From UKL13-2 sp947085425 (GTDB lineage Bacteria > Pseudomonadota > Gammaproteobacteria > Burkholderiales > Usitatibacteraceae), in assembly GCA_947085425.1 (NCBI GenBank), contig CAMTWK010000028.1, positions 67,457-131,456 of the forward strand: 64,000 nucleotides of DNA, read 5' to 3'. The notes below the pieces were generated by a model. It saw nothing but the letters and a program-made list of their open reading frames with translations, did no database searches and was not told the DNA's origin. A program made the translations under genes and the position numbers. Positions 43,854 to 53,308 of this stretch are shown here, piece by piece. Each line of letters opens with the position of its first letter. Position 1 is the first letter of the stretch.

Positions 43854-44658
43854 ATCTCCTCGACTCGCCGGTATCAAAATGGTGGTGACCCGGCCTGAGC
43901 CGGCGGCATCAAAAACGGTTCGTGCCTTGACGGCCGAGGGTGCTGAAGCCATCGCCATCCCACTGCTGGAAATTGCCGGGCTGCCGATCAAAAAAGTGGT
44001 CGAGACCTACCAGCCGCTGCTCAACAATGTTGCCGAGCCGACCAAGGTCATTTTTATCAGCGCGCATGCCGTGCAATACGGTATTCCTGTGCTTAAGAAG
44101 TTAAAAAAGTTTTACCCACTGGCGCGATTTATTGCAATCGGCGAGGCCACCGCCGGCAAGTTGGCGGCGCAAGGGGTGCAAAGTGTGTTTGTGCCCGCCT
44201 TGGGGGAGGACAGTGAGGCGCTGCTGGCGGCGCCGATGTTGCAAAAAATTCGTGGCCAGACCATCGTGATTGTAAAAGGCGAGAGCGACGCGGGTGGCCG
44301 CACCTATTTAGCCGAGTCGCTGTCGGCGCGAGGTGCCATGGTGGTTGGTCTGGTTTGTTACCGCCGATCGATGATTGATCTGTCCATCAAGGCGCGTAAT
44401 GCGTTGAAGTGGGCTGTTGCACACAGCACCCATGTGTTGGCCGGCAGTGTGGAGACCCTTGATGCATTTGACTTCAACGGCGGTAAAATTTTGATGTCGC
44501 GTATTCCGCATCTGTTGGTACCGCACCAACGTATTGCCAAAGTGGCAAAAGCGCGCGGCGCAAAACAAATCTCGGTGGTGTCGCTTGACGACAACAATTT
44601 AGTGGAAACGCTGGCGAACATGCAGGTTAATTTGCATCCTGCGCCTCCATGCGGTTGA
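43834..44658 (+). CDS. hemD: Uroporphyrinogen-III synthase
   Basis: 274 residues, low-similarity family. Recognisable features are MVVTRPEPAASKTVRALTAEGAEAIAIPLLEI at the start, FISAHAVQYGIPVL, RFIAIGEATAGKLAAQGV, and the late HTHVLAGSVETLDAF-like and VPHQRIAKVAKARGAKQI blocks. It closes and inverts the D ring of hydroxymethylbilane. The start overlaps the end of hemC, which supports translational coupling; GTG 43843 is an alternative start. hemX follows. Confidence 0.87.
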   Translation: MTVCVSKSPRLAGIKMVVTRPEPAASKTVRALTAEGAEAIAIPLLEIAGLPIKKVVETYQPLLNNVAEPTKVIFISAHAVQYGIPVLKKLKKFYPLARFIAIGEATAGKLAAQGVQSVFVPALGEDSEALLAAPMLQKIRGQTIVIVKGESDAGGRTYLAESLSARGAMVVGLVCYRRSMIDLSIKARNALKWAVAHSTHVLAGSVETLDAFDFNGGKILMSRIPHLLVPHQRIAKVAKARGAKQISVVSLDDNNLVETLANMQVNLHPAPPCG

Positions 44659-44672
44659 ATACGGATATCCCA

Positions 44673-45764
44673 ATGGCAGATGATATGAACAATGACTTTC
44701 AATCCGATCAACCCCTGACTCCCACCAAAACACCGCGACCGGGCGTTTCCTTGGCGATCATTGCCGCCGTGGCGTTGGCCTTGTTTGCGGGAGTTTTTAG
44801 CCTGGCGGTATGGTGGGAGAGCCGCGGCGTCCGCAGCGAGTTGACACAAACACTCGGCGCAAAAATTTCCGAACTCGACAAGCAGGGACGCGACACCTTG
44901 TCGCGCAGTGAGGCGCTGGTTCGCGATACCCGCGACCTGCAAAACCGAATGGCGCAAATGGAAGCCAAGCTGGGGGAATATCAAAATCAGCGGGTGGCGA
45001 TTGAGGAAATGACCCGTGATCTGGCGCGCGCACCGGAAGATTGGTTGTTGGCTGAAATTGAGCAAACCCTCAATATTGCCAGCCGCGAGTTGACGCTGGC
45101 CGGCAACGTGCGCGCCGCCATCAGCGCGTTGCAGTCGGCCGATCAACGCCTGGCGCGCGCAGACAAATTGCAGGCCACACCGTTGCGTCGGGCGGTCAGT
45201 CAGGATTTGGAGCGCCTCAAAGCCACACCGGCGGTGGATACCCAGGGCATCACCGTCAAACTCGATAACCTGATGTTGCAAAGTGTCAGCCTGCCCTTGG
45301 CCGTGCCCGGCCTGGTCGCCACCACCATGGGCAAAGATCTGCCGGGCGAAAAAGAGAGCCCACCGGCAACGGATGTGTCTTGGTACAAAAAAGCCTGGTC
45401 AGACTTTTTGGGTGCGATGAAAGATTTGGTCAGAATCCGTGAAATCGAGCCGGCCGAGGCTGCGCTCATTACGCCACAGCAGTCGGTGTTTGTCCGGGAA
45501 AATTTACGGCTGCGGTTGTTGTCGGCGCGTATGTCGTTGTTGGCGCGCGACGAGGTGAATTTCAAGGAGGACCTCAAGGCGGCCCGTGAGTTGATCCTGA
45601 AATATTTTGATGGCAAAGCCAAAGTGAATCAAAACGCGGTGGCCACCCTCAAACAAATGGCCGAAAATTCCTTGTCCATCACCACCCCGGACATCGTGCA
45701 AAGCCTGAACGCGATCCGCGCCGCGCGGGAAATTCGCAACACGCGCGAACGTTTTGTGCGCTGA
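44673..45764 (+). CDS. hemX: HemX family membrane-anchored protein
   Basis: 363 residues from ATG 44673 (GGAT upstream). An earlier in-frame ATG at 44649 overlaps hemD. A cytoplasmic Pro/Thr-rich N-terminus, one transmembrane helix (about 27-50, VSLAIIAAVALALFAGVFSLAVWW), then a long coiled-coil-like region (about 60-115) and helical periplasmic domain with RAPEDWLLAEIEQTLNIASRELTLAGNVRAAISALQSADQRLAR. Although often annotated as uroporphyrinogen-III methyltransferase, it lacks the methylase domain. Its role in heme synthesis is not proven. It sits between hemD and hemY. Confidence 0.85.
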   Translation: MADDMNNDFQSDQPLTPTKTPRPGVSLAIIAAVALALFAGVFSLAVWWESRGVRSELTQTLGAKISELDKQGRDTLSRSEALVRDTRDLQNRMAQMEAKLGEYQNQRVAIEEMTRDLARAPEDWLLAEIEQTLNIASRELTLAGNVRAAISALQSADQRLARADKLQATPLRRAVSQDLERLKATPAVDTQGITVKLDNLMLQSVSLPLAVPGLVATTMGKDLPGEKESPPATDVSWYKKAWSDFLGAMKDLVRIREIEPAEAALITPQQSVFVRENLRLRLLSARMSLLARDEVNFKEDLKAARELILKYFDGKAKVNQNAVATLKQMAENSLSITTPDIVQSLNAIRAAREIRNTRERFVR

Positions 45765-45800
45765 TTGAATATTTATGCCCCTGTTTAGCCGAATGAAATC

Positions 45801-47042
45801 ATGACAACCAAACCAATTCGCTGGGTCTTATGGGTGTTTGTGATGGCCGCCGCCGCCGTGTTGCTGGCGCTGGCTGGTCGATATGGGTCGGGTTATGCCG
45901 TGTTTGTGGTGCCACCGTGGCGGGTCGAGTTGTCGATGATGATGTTTAGTTTGGTCTTGCTGGTGTCGGCATTCATGCTTTATGCGACGGTGCGCCTGAC
46001 GATTCGCGCCTATCAATTGCCGCGTAATTTACGCGAGCGCAAGCTCGCAAATGAACGGCAGAAGGTGATGCAGGATTTACATCATGGAATGAAATCGTTG
46101 TTTGGCGGCCGTTTTGATGACGCCGAAAAACTGGCGAGACGGGCCATGCTGGCCAAAGTGGGTGCAAAACAGGCGGATGAAGACCTTCATAATCTCGCCG
46201 CCGCACTGGCCGCATGGGCGGCGCACGAAGGCGGGAATTTGCCCGCAGCGTTGCCCTATCTGGAAAAAATCACCGGCCACAAGGCGACCAATATGCGTGA
46301 CGCCTCCAAGGCCTATATGTTGCTTGCAGAAGGCCGTGCCACCGAGGCGTTGCCGGTGCTGCAAACTTTGGCCGCCAATGATCCTGGCAACGTTGGCGCG
46401 TTAAAAATGAAAGTGGAGGCGGAAATCGCCGCGAAGGAGTGGGACGCGGTGTTGCTGACACTCGGGCAACTCAAGCGCACCGGTCTGTTGCCGCAACATG
46501 CGGTCGATGAAATCCGCTTAAATGCCGAAATCGAATTGATGAATTCCCGCCCGGCGGAACACGACGTACTGGTAGATGCCTGGCGCAAACTGGATCACCA
46601 CACCCGCTATCAGCCCCGTCTGGCCGACGCCTTGGCAAACCGATTGATCACTGTCGGTTTGGGCAAAGACGCGGCAAAAATAATTGAAGAAACTCTAGAC
46701 CGGTGTGATCAAGAACAATGGGACGATGCGTTGGCATCGCTGACTCTGCGATATGCGGATGCCGATTCGGGTTCAACCACGGCACAAATTGAATGTGCCG
46801 AAACTTGGTTGAAAAAACATCCGCGTGAGGCATCGTTGCTGGCGGCTCTCGGGAAACTCTGCATGCGCCAGGGTTTATGGGGAAAGGCGCAGAGTTATCT
46901 GGAGGCCAGTGTGGCCATGAAACCAACGTTGGAGGCCCATATGACACTCGCCAGGCTGATGGAGCAGATCGGTAAACCGCAGGACGCCATGCGCCACATC
47001 AGACGCAGTGCCGAGCTGGCAAAGGAATCTGCCCGACTATAA
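45801..47042 (+). CDS. hemY: HemY-like TPR membrane protein
   Basis: 413 residues. Two membrane helices at the start (about 8-26 and 44-64), followed by the family motif GMKSLFGGRFDDAEKLARRA and tetratricopeptide-type helices up to the C-terminus (MTLARLMEQIGKPQDAMRHIRRSAEL). This is the proteobacterial HemY (TPR protein of unknown mechanism in heme metabolism), not the protoporphyrinogen oxidase of the same name. It is the last gene of hemCDXY, 36 bp after hemX. Confidence 0.88.
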   Translation: MTTKPIRWVLWVFVMAAAAVLLALAGRYGSGYAVFVVPPWRVELSMMMFSLVLLVSAFMLYATVRLTIRAYQLPRNLRERKLANERQKVMQDLHHGMKSLFGGRFDDAEKLARRAMLAKVGAKQADEDLHNLAAALAAWAAHEGGNLPAALPYLEKITGHKATNMRDASKAYMLLAEGRATEALPVLQTLAANDPGNVGALKMKVEAEIAAKEWDAVLLTLGQLKRTGLLPQHAVDEIRLNAEIELMNSRPAEHDVLVDAWRKLDHHTRYQPRLADALANRLITVGLGKDAAKIIEETLDRCDQEQWDDALASLTLRYADADSGSTTAQIECAETWLKKHPREASLLAALGKLCMRQGLWGKAQSYLEASVAMKPTLEAHMTLARLMEQIGKPQDAMRHIRRSAELAKESARL

Positions 47043-47267
47043 CGGTCGCTTGCGCCAGCCTCGGCGCAAAAATTCCCCCATATCGGCTGAAAACATCCGT
47101 TTGGCAGGTGCCAACTTAGGCCGGTTGGCAATTTCATAAAATTACGAGACACGTAGCTTCGGTCCCATTTCAACTCACTCCATGGCAATTTTCCTGACCA
47201 CCCATCATCTGCTGTTGCCAGCTTCTTGGGCAATTCTTGACACTATCAAGACAGTGAACGGCAGTTT

Positions 47268-50084
47268 GTGAACGCTCCGGATCAAAACATGCAGTCGTCA
47301 ATTGGCGCATTGCAGCAGTACGAAGTCCTGCAAACGCCACCGGAAGCGGCATTTGACGACATCGCCAGGCGGGCCGGAGAAGTATTCGGCGCCGCGTTTG
47401 CCGGTATTTCATTTTTTGAACCCGCTGAAAATGCGCATGCCGTGGCTGGCCGACAGGCAGGACAAATATTGCGCTGGAACGAATGGTTCAAGAGCGCGGT
47501 GGGTTTGCCGCAACCATCGTTACCGCGTAAAGACTCTTTTTTTACGCCCTTCGCGATCAGTAATTCGTCGAACCTGTTTGATGCCCGAGTCGCCCGCACA
47601 TTGGTGATTCATGACGCGCTTGCCGACAAACGCCTGCGTGACCATTCCTGGGTGGTGTCGGCACCCAATATTTGTTTTTATGCGGGGGCGGTCATTTTGT
47701 CGCGTGAACGACTGCCGATCGGGGTGTTGGCGGTGTTTGGTACCGCCGCACGGGATAGCAAGGCGCGCGAAATGGAAGCGTTGGTCAATCTGGCCGATTT
47801 GGTGACGGCACGTCTGGAGGCGCGCTTGGAAGCGCGCCGTGAACGGCGCGAGGCTGGTGATCGGGACAGATCCGAAAGTGCAGCAAATAATGAATTGGCG
47901 GCGGAACAGGCGCCGGCGGAAGAGCATCTGGCCAATTTGACCCGTGAATACTTGCAGATGGAGCAATTGCTCGAGGATGAAATCGCCATTCGGCAGGCGG
48001 CCGAAATCCGCTTGCGACATGAAAAAGAATTCTCGGATGCCGCCATTGCCAGTTTGCCGGGGGCTTTTTTTATGTTTGACCGCAACGGCCATATGGTGCG
48101 TTGGAATCAAAATTTCCAAATGAATACCGGCTACGAGCAAAGCGAAATTAGCCACTTGCGGGCGGTGGATTTTATTGCGCCCCACGACCGTGCCGTGGTC
48201 GCCGATGCCATCCGTGGCGTGATTGAGCGCGGCGACGAAATCACGCTTGAGGCCGATATGTTGTCAAAAGACGGCAATGAGGCGCCGTACATTTTTTACG
48301 GCCGTTTACTCGATATTGGTGGCGAGCGCTATTGCCTGGGTGTCGGTCGCGATATTACCGAACGTCGTCGTACCGAGCGCGTGATCAACGATGCAAAAGA
48401 ACGACTCGATTTGGCCCTGGCCGGTTCCAATCTGGCGCTTTGGGACTGGGATCTGGCGGCCAATGAAGTTTATTTCAGCGAGGGCTGGGCGACAGTGCTC
48501 GGTATTCAAATAGAAGGCACGGTCGGCACCCGCCTTCGCGGTGAACAAGTTGTCGGTTTTTGCCATTCGGAGGACCAGTCCAAATTTGCCGCGGCCGTGT
48601 CGGCAGCGGTGCGCGGCATCAGCGAGGAGTTGGTTTGCGACTATCGTGTGCCCGGACTGGACGGGGATTGGATATGGCTACATTCATCCGGCAAAGTGAC
48701 CGAGCGTGACGTCGGCGGCCATGTGCGGCGCATGACCGGCACCACTTCCAATATCACTTCGCGCAAAACGGCCGAAGAACGGGTTGAATTTTTAGCCACA
48801 CGCGATGTGTTGACAGGGCTGCCGAATCGGATGTTATTGCATGACCGGCTGGAGCTGGGGCTGGCCAACGCCGCGCGCAAAGCATCAAAACTTGCGTTTA
48901 TGTTTATCGATCTGGACCGATTTAAAAGTATTAACGATACGCTCGGCCATGACGTGGGTGACGAATTGTTAAAGCGTGTTGCCGGCCGATTGTCTGCCTG
49001 TGTGCGGGCCAGTGATACGGTGGCACGTCTGGGCGGCGATGAGTTTGCCATCATCCTTGAAAATCTGCCCACTGATGGCCAAGAGGCACAAAGTGTCGCT
49101 GAAAAAATGATCGCATCGCTGGCCGCACCGATGCAAATTGGTGAAAACCAACTCAATACCTCGTGTTCACTGGGTATCAGCGTTTATCCCACCGATGGTG
49201 AGGATTCACAAACGCTGATGAAACACGCCGATGTCGCCATGTATGACGCCAAGGCAAAGGGCCGTAACAACTACCAATTTTTCTCGCAGGCGATGAACGC
49301 CAAAGCGCAAGAGCGTTTGTCGATTGAGAATTTTTTAAGGCTGGCGTTGCGCCGCAACGAGTTAACGTTGTTTTATCAACCCCGGGTCGGCTTTTCGACC
49401 GGTGAAATTACCGGTGTCGAGGCCTTGCTGCGTTGGCAACATCCCAAATTGGGACTGTTGGTGCCAGGGCAATTCATCAGTGTCGCCGAAGACTCGGGAT
49501 TGATTGTGCCAATTGGCGAGTGGGTGCTGGAAGAGGCCTTCCGGCAAGTTGCGGCATGGCAAAAAAAGTCCGGCCGTAATTTTGCCGTCGCCGTTAATTT
49601 ATCCGCGGGCCAGATGTTTGACTCGAAGAGACTGGCGGCAACAATCAGCAGCGCGTTAAAAAAATCCGGCCTGGATGCACACGACGTGGTGCTGGAATTG
49701 ACGGAAAGCATGCTGTTGAAAAACACCGAAGACGCCGGCAGTGCGCTGAAACAATTGGGGTCAATGGGAATTGGCATTGCCGTCGATAATTTTGGAACCG
49801 GTTTTTCATCCCTTTCATACTTAAAACAACTGCCGATTGATTCCATCAAAGTGGATTCCAGTTTTGTGCGTGACATCGGGCTGGCAAAAAACGACGACGC
49901 GATTATTCGCGCCATTATTGCCATGACCCATTCGCTCAAATTAAACGTGGTAGCGGAGGGGGTGGAGCGCGAGGAACAGTATCGGGTGCTGCGCGATTTG
50001 GAATGTGATGAGTTTCAGGGGTTTTATTTTTCCAAGCCGTTGCCAGCGGAGGAGTTTGAAGCGCAATTTCTGGATGGGGTTTGA
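47268..50084 (+). CDS. GAF-PAS-PAS-GGDEF-EAL cyclic-di-GMP protein
   Basis: 938 residues with no membrane helix. GAF-like domain (about 1-180), charged coiled coil (180-250), PAS 1 (about 255-370, FFMFDRNGHMVRWNQNFQMNTGYE), PAS 2 (about 380-510, ALWDWDLAANEVYFSEGW). GGDEF domain (about 512-675) with an intact RLGGDEFAIILE, so diguanylate cyclase activity is likely. EAL domain (about 695-935) keeps EALLRWQHP, NLSAGQ, ELTESMLL, and EGVE. However the conserved DDFGTG metal motif reads DNFGTG (near residue 840), which should weaken phosphodiesterase activity. The ligand of the sensor domains is unknown. The start lies 225 bp after hemY and has no strong ribosome site. Confidence 0.92.
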   Translation: MNAPDQNMQSSIGALQQYEVLQTPPEAAFDDIARRAGEVFGAAFAGISFFEPAENAHAVAGRQAGQILRWNEWFKSAVGLPQPSLPRKDSFFTPFAISNSSNLFDARVARTLVIHDALADKRLRDHSWVVSAPNICFYAGAVILSRERLPIGVLAVFGTAARDSKAREMEALVNLADLVTARLEARLEARRERREAGDRDRSESAANNELAAEQAPAEEHLANLTREYLQMEQLLEDEIAIRQAAEIRLRHEKEFSDAAIASLPGAFFMFDRNGHMVRWNQNFQMNTGYEQSEISHLRAVDFIAPHDRAVVADAIRGVIERGDEITLEADMLSKDGNEAPYIFYGRLLDIGGERYCLGVGRDITERRRTERVINDAKERLDLALAGSNLALWDWDLAANEVYFSEGWATVLGIQIEGTVGTRLRGEQVVGFCHSEDQSKFAAAVSAAVRGISEELVCDYRVPGLDGDWIWLHSSGKVTERDVGGHVRRMTGTTSNITSRKTAEERVEFLATRDVLTGLPNRMLLHDRLELGLANAARKASKLAFMFIDLDRFKSINDTLGHDVGDELLKRVAGRLSACVRASDTVARLGGDEFAIILENLPTDGQEAQSVAEKMIASLAAPMQIGENQLNTSCSLGISVYPTDGEDSQTLMKHADVAMYDAKAKGRNNYQFFSQAMNAKAQERLSIENFLRLALRRNELTLFYQPRVGFSTGEITGVEALLRWQHPKLGLLVPGQFISVAEDSGLIVPIGEWVLEEAFRQVAAWQKKSGRNFAVAVNLSAGQMFDSKRLAATISSALKKSGLDAHDVVLELTESMLLKNTEDAGSALKQLGSMGIGIAVDNFGTGFSSLSYLKQLPIDSIKVDSSFVRDIGLAKNDDAIIRAIIAMTHSLKLNVVAEGVEREEQYRVLRDLECDEFQGFYFSKPLPAEEFEAQFLDGV

Positions 50085-50145
50085 ACCTCACCGTCGCAAA
50101 CGTGAGGCGTGACCATGCCGCTTGCCAGCATCCGCGGCAAATAGA

Positions 50146-51504
50146 TTAAGGGCTCTGTCGAGGTTGTTTGGCGGGCGGTAAAAACAATTCCAACAAATCG
50201 TTCAAAAATAACCGGCCTTTTTCGGTCGGCTTCACGCATAGATGATCGCGTTCGATCAGACCTTTGCTTTCGGCTTCATCAAGCTGTCGAGAAATGATAT
50301 GAATCGGCAATCCGGTTCGTTCGGTGAACAAGGAGTGAGCGAAGCCTTCGTGCAGGCGAAGGCTATTCAGCATAAATTCGAACGGTAGCTCTTCTTTGCT
50401 GAGGGTCGTCGTGTCTTGGCGCGCATCACCCGACTGGGCATGTTCCATAAACGCGCCGGGTTGTTTGTAACGCATTTCGCGGCTGATTTTGTCCGGGAAT
50501 GATATTTTTCCGTGTGCGCCCGCGCCGATGCCAATATAGTCACCAAAACGCCAGTAGTTCAGATTGTGTTGGGATTGTTTTCCCGGCTTCGCATACGCCG
50601 AGGTTTCGTAATGCACATAACCGGCACCGCGTAATTTTTGATGAATCAGGTCCTGCATATCGGCCGCCAATTCATCATCTGGAAGTGGCGGCGGAAAACG
50701 ATGAAACAGGGTGTTGGGCTCGAGGGTCAGATGGTAGATTGATAAATGATTGGTGCCAAAAGACAGTGCCATATCGACATCCGCCGCGCACTCCGCGAGG
50801 GTTTGACCGGGCAACGCAAACATCAGATCGAGATTGATGTTGTCAAAATGTTGCTGGGCGATGTGGATGGCGCGTTTGGCTTCATCAGCGTTATGCACGC
50901 GACCGAGCGCCTTGAGGTGGGCAGTGTTAAAACTTTGAATGCCGATCGAGAGGCGATTGACACCGGCTTGACGATAGCCCTTGAATTTTTCCATCTCAAA
51001 GGTTCCGGGATTGGCTTCCATGGTGTTTTCGGCGTCCGGGTCAATCACCAGTCGCGCCCGCACCGCTGCCAAAACGGTGTCGATGCCGGCGGCGGAAAAC
51101 AAACTTGGTGTGCCGCCGCCAAAAAAGATGCTGTGGATGCGCCGACCCCATACATTGGGCAGGGTGGCATCGAGGTCCGCAACCAGCGCATCGATATAAC
51201 GCTGCTCGGTGGCCGTGTCCAGGTCGGCGCTGGCAGGGGCGGATGGTCCAAACGTCCCCCCGGGTTTGCCGCCGTCGGCATGATCACGCAACAGAGACGC
51301 CTTGGATATTTGTTGGGCGGAAATGGTGACATGGCCATGACCATCCACCCCGGACTTCATTTCATGAGAGTTGAAATCGCAATAGGGGCATTTTTTGATG
51401 CACCATGGAATATGGATATAGAGCGACAGCGGCGGCAATGCGGCCAGCAAAGTGGTCGCGCCGGCAACGCCAAAGCCTAATATTGGCGGCATTTTCAGAG
51501 ACAT
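50146..51504 (-). CDS. hemW: Radical-SAM heme chaperone HemW
   Basis: 452 residues. The radical SAM cysteines CIKKCPYCDFNSHE are at about residues 35-45, with the GGGTPSLFSAAGI block, EANPGTFEMEKFKGYRQAGVNRLSIGIQSF, and HLSIYHLTLEPNTLFHRFPPPLP. It inserts heme into respiratory enzymes; it lacks oxygen-independent coproporphyrinogen oxidase activity in studied cases. Between CDFNSHE and the next conserved block there is an unusual Gly/Ser/Ala-rich insertion (about 48-98, including GHGHVTISAQQISKAS). It is adjacent to rdgB with no gap, and is separate from the hemCDXY operon. Confidence 0.92.
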   Translation of the reverse strand: MSLKMPPILGFGVAGATTLLAALPPLSLYIHIPWCIKKCPYCDFNSHEMKSGVDGHGHVTISAQQISKASLLRDHADGGKPGGTFGPSAPASADLDTATEQRYIDALVADLDATLPNVWGRRIHSIFFGGGTPSLFSAAGIDTVLAAVRARLVIDPDAENTMEANPGTFEMEKFKGYRQAGVNRLSIGIQSFNTAHLKALGRVHNADEAKRAIHIAQQHFDNINLDLMFALPGQTLAECAADVDMALSFGTNHLSIYHLTLEPNTLFHRFPPPLPDDELAADMQDLIHQKLRGAGYVHYETSAYAKPGKQSQHNLNYWRFGDYIGIGAGAHGKISFPDKISREMRYKQPGAFMEHAQSGDARQDTTTLSKEELPFEFMLNSLRLHEGFAHSLFTERTGLPIHIISRQLDEAESKGLIERDHLCVKPTEKGRLFLNDLLELFLPPAKQPRQSP

Positions 51505-52128
51505 TTACGTTGAAAAACCTTGCTGATGCTGGAGTTTTATTTTCAACATCGCCATCGCTTTGCCACGATGACTCAGGTTGTTTTTGGCTTCGGCATTGAG
51601 CTCTGCAGCGGTACAGCCGTGTTCGGGCAGGTAAAAATGCGGGTCATAACCAAAGCCACCCTGGCCGCGCGGTGTGACGATAATTTCTCCCCACCAATCT
51701 GCATCCGCAATCAGCGGACGCGGGTCGTTGAGATGTTGGACCAGCACCAGCGAGCAATAATAAAACGCCCGTTTGTCCGTGTGGCCGGACAATTCGCGCA
51801 GCAGTTTTTGATTGTTGTCACTGTCATTTTTGGCCGTCTTGGTGTCAACAATATCATGGCAGGCATATCGGGCGGAGCGCACGCCGGGTGCCCCCGCCAG
51901 AGCTGGAACACAAATACCGGAGTCATCCGCCAGCGCCGGCAGACCGGTTAATCTTGCCGCGTGACGCGCCTTGGCGAGTGCATTTTCCACAAAGGTCGCG
52001 TGCGGTTCGGGCGCATCGGGCACATTAAAAGCGGACTGGGGAACCGCCTCAAAATCGAAAGACGCGAGCAGAGCGGAGAATTCGCGCAACTTTCCGGCGT
52101 TGTTGGAGGCGATAACGATCTTTTTCAT
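51505..52128 (-). CDS. rdgB: XTP/dITP diphosphatase (non-canonical purine NTP pyrophosphatase)
   Basis: 207 residues. Motifs: IVIASNNAGKLREF, HATFVENALAKARHAARLTGLPALADDSGICVPALAGAPGVRSARY, and GGFGYDPHFYLPEHGCTAAEL with NNLSHRGKAM. It removes ITP, XTP and their deoxy forms from the nucleotide pool. It ends one base before the hemW start on the same strand, a frequent pairing. It is divergent from gap. Confidence 0.95.
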   Translation of the reverse strand: MKKIVIASNNAGKLREFSALLASFDFEAVPQSAFNVPDAPEPHATFVENALAKARHAARLTGLPALADDSGICVPALAGAPGVRSARYACHDIVDTKTAKNDSDNNQKLLRELSGHTDKRAFYYCSLVLVQHLNDPRPLIADADWWGEIIVTPRGQGGFGYDPHFYLPEHGCTAAELNAEAKNNLSHRGKAMAMLKIKLQHQQGFST

Positions 52129-52275
52129 GAGGTCATTTTACGACCTGTGGTGACGGCTGGTTGAACATTCGTTTTGTCGATACCGCCAGTAAAAAGCGCG
52201 CTTACGCTAAAATAATCCACTCCACACCTTCAATATCGCACGTCTGTCCAGTGCACAACATCAGGAATTTGCAAA

Positions 52276-53289
52276 ATGACCATCAAAGTCGCCATCAACG
52301 GTTACGGTCGTATCGGCCGAAATATTCTCCGCGCCCACTATGAAGGTGGAAAAAAACACGACATCCAAATTGTTGCCATCAATGACTTGGGTCCGGTCGA
52401 AACCAATGCCCATTTGACCCAATACGATACCGCCCATGGCAAATTCCCCGGCACGGTTTCGGTTGAGGGCGAGTATCTGGTGGTGAACGGTGACAAAATC
52501 CGCGTCTTTGCGCAACGCGATCCGGCGCTGCTGCCATGGGGTGAATTGGGTGTGGATGTGGTGCTGGAATGCACCGGGTTTTTCACCACCAAGGAAAAAG
52601 CCGGCGCACATCTCAAGGGTGGGGCAAAAAAAGTCATCATCTCCGCGCCGGGCGGCAAAGATGTTGATGCGACCATTGTTTATGGCGTCAATCACAACGT
52701 ACTGACGGCGGCGATGACGGTGATTTCCAATGCCTCGTGTACCACCAATTGTTTGGCACCGATGGTCAAGCCACTCAATGACCAGCTGGGTGTGGTGGCC
52801 GGTCTGATGACCACCGTGCACGCCTATACCAACGATCAAGTGTTGTCGGATGTGATGCACGAAGATTTGCGCCGCGCCCGTTCCGCGACGATGTCGATGA
52901 TTCCAACCAAAACTGGTGCGGCTGCCGCAGTTGGTTTGGTGTTGCCGGAGCTCAACGGTAAGCTTGATGGTTATGCGATTCGGGTGCCGACTATCAACGT
53001 TTCGCTGGTTGATTTATCGTTTATTGCCGGTCGCGATACTACGGTCGAGGAAGTCAATGCCATCATGGAAACAGCCGCTGCGAGCGCCGGTATGAAGGGC
53101 ATTCTTGCCTATAACACCGCACCGCTGGTGTCGATTGACTTTAACCACGACAGTCACTCGTCGAGTTTTGACGCGACCCTGACCAAGGTCACCGGCAGGC
53201 TGGTCAAGGTCAGCTCGTGGTACGACAACGAATGGGGATTCAGCAATCGTATGCTCGATACGGCCACCGCATTAATGGCGGCGAAATAA
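52276..53289 (+). CDS. gap: Glyceraldehyde-3-phosphate dehydrogenase (type I)
   Basis: 337 residues. NAD-binding start VAINGYGRIGRNILRAHYEGG, the catalytic cysteine in SNASCTTNCLAP, the catalytic His block TVHAYTNDQ, RRARSATMSMIPTKTGAAAAVGLVLPEL, and WYDNEWGFSNRM. It interconverts glyceraldehyde 3-phosphate and 1,3-bisphosphoglycerate. AGGA precedes the ATG. Downstream are pgk, pyk and fba, so this is a glycolytic/gluconeogenic cluster. A tkt gene, often upstream in betaproteobacteria, is absent here. Confidence 0.96.
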   Translation: MTIKVAINGYGRIGRNILRAHYEGGKKHDIQIVAINDLGPVETNAHLTQYDTAHGKFPGTVSVEGEYLVVNGDKIRVFAQRDPALLPWGELGVDVVLECTGFFTTKEKAGAHLKGGAKKVIISAPGGKDVDATIVYGVNHNVLTAAMTVISNASCTTNCLAPMVKPLNDQLGVVAGLMTTVHAYTNDQVLSDVMHEDLRRARSATMSMIPTKTGAAAAVGLVLPELNGKLDGYAIRVPTINVSLVDLSFIAGRDTTVEEVNAIMETAAASAGMKGILAYNTAPLVSIDFNHDSHSSSFDATLTKVTGRLVKVSSWYDNEWGFSNRMLDTATALMAAK

Positions 53290-53308
53290 GCGTATTCGAA
53301 AGACCGAC

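Noticed and set aside
44358..45281. 307-codon minus-strand frame under hemD/hemX
   Set aside because: Antisense to two well-placed genes of the hem operon.
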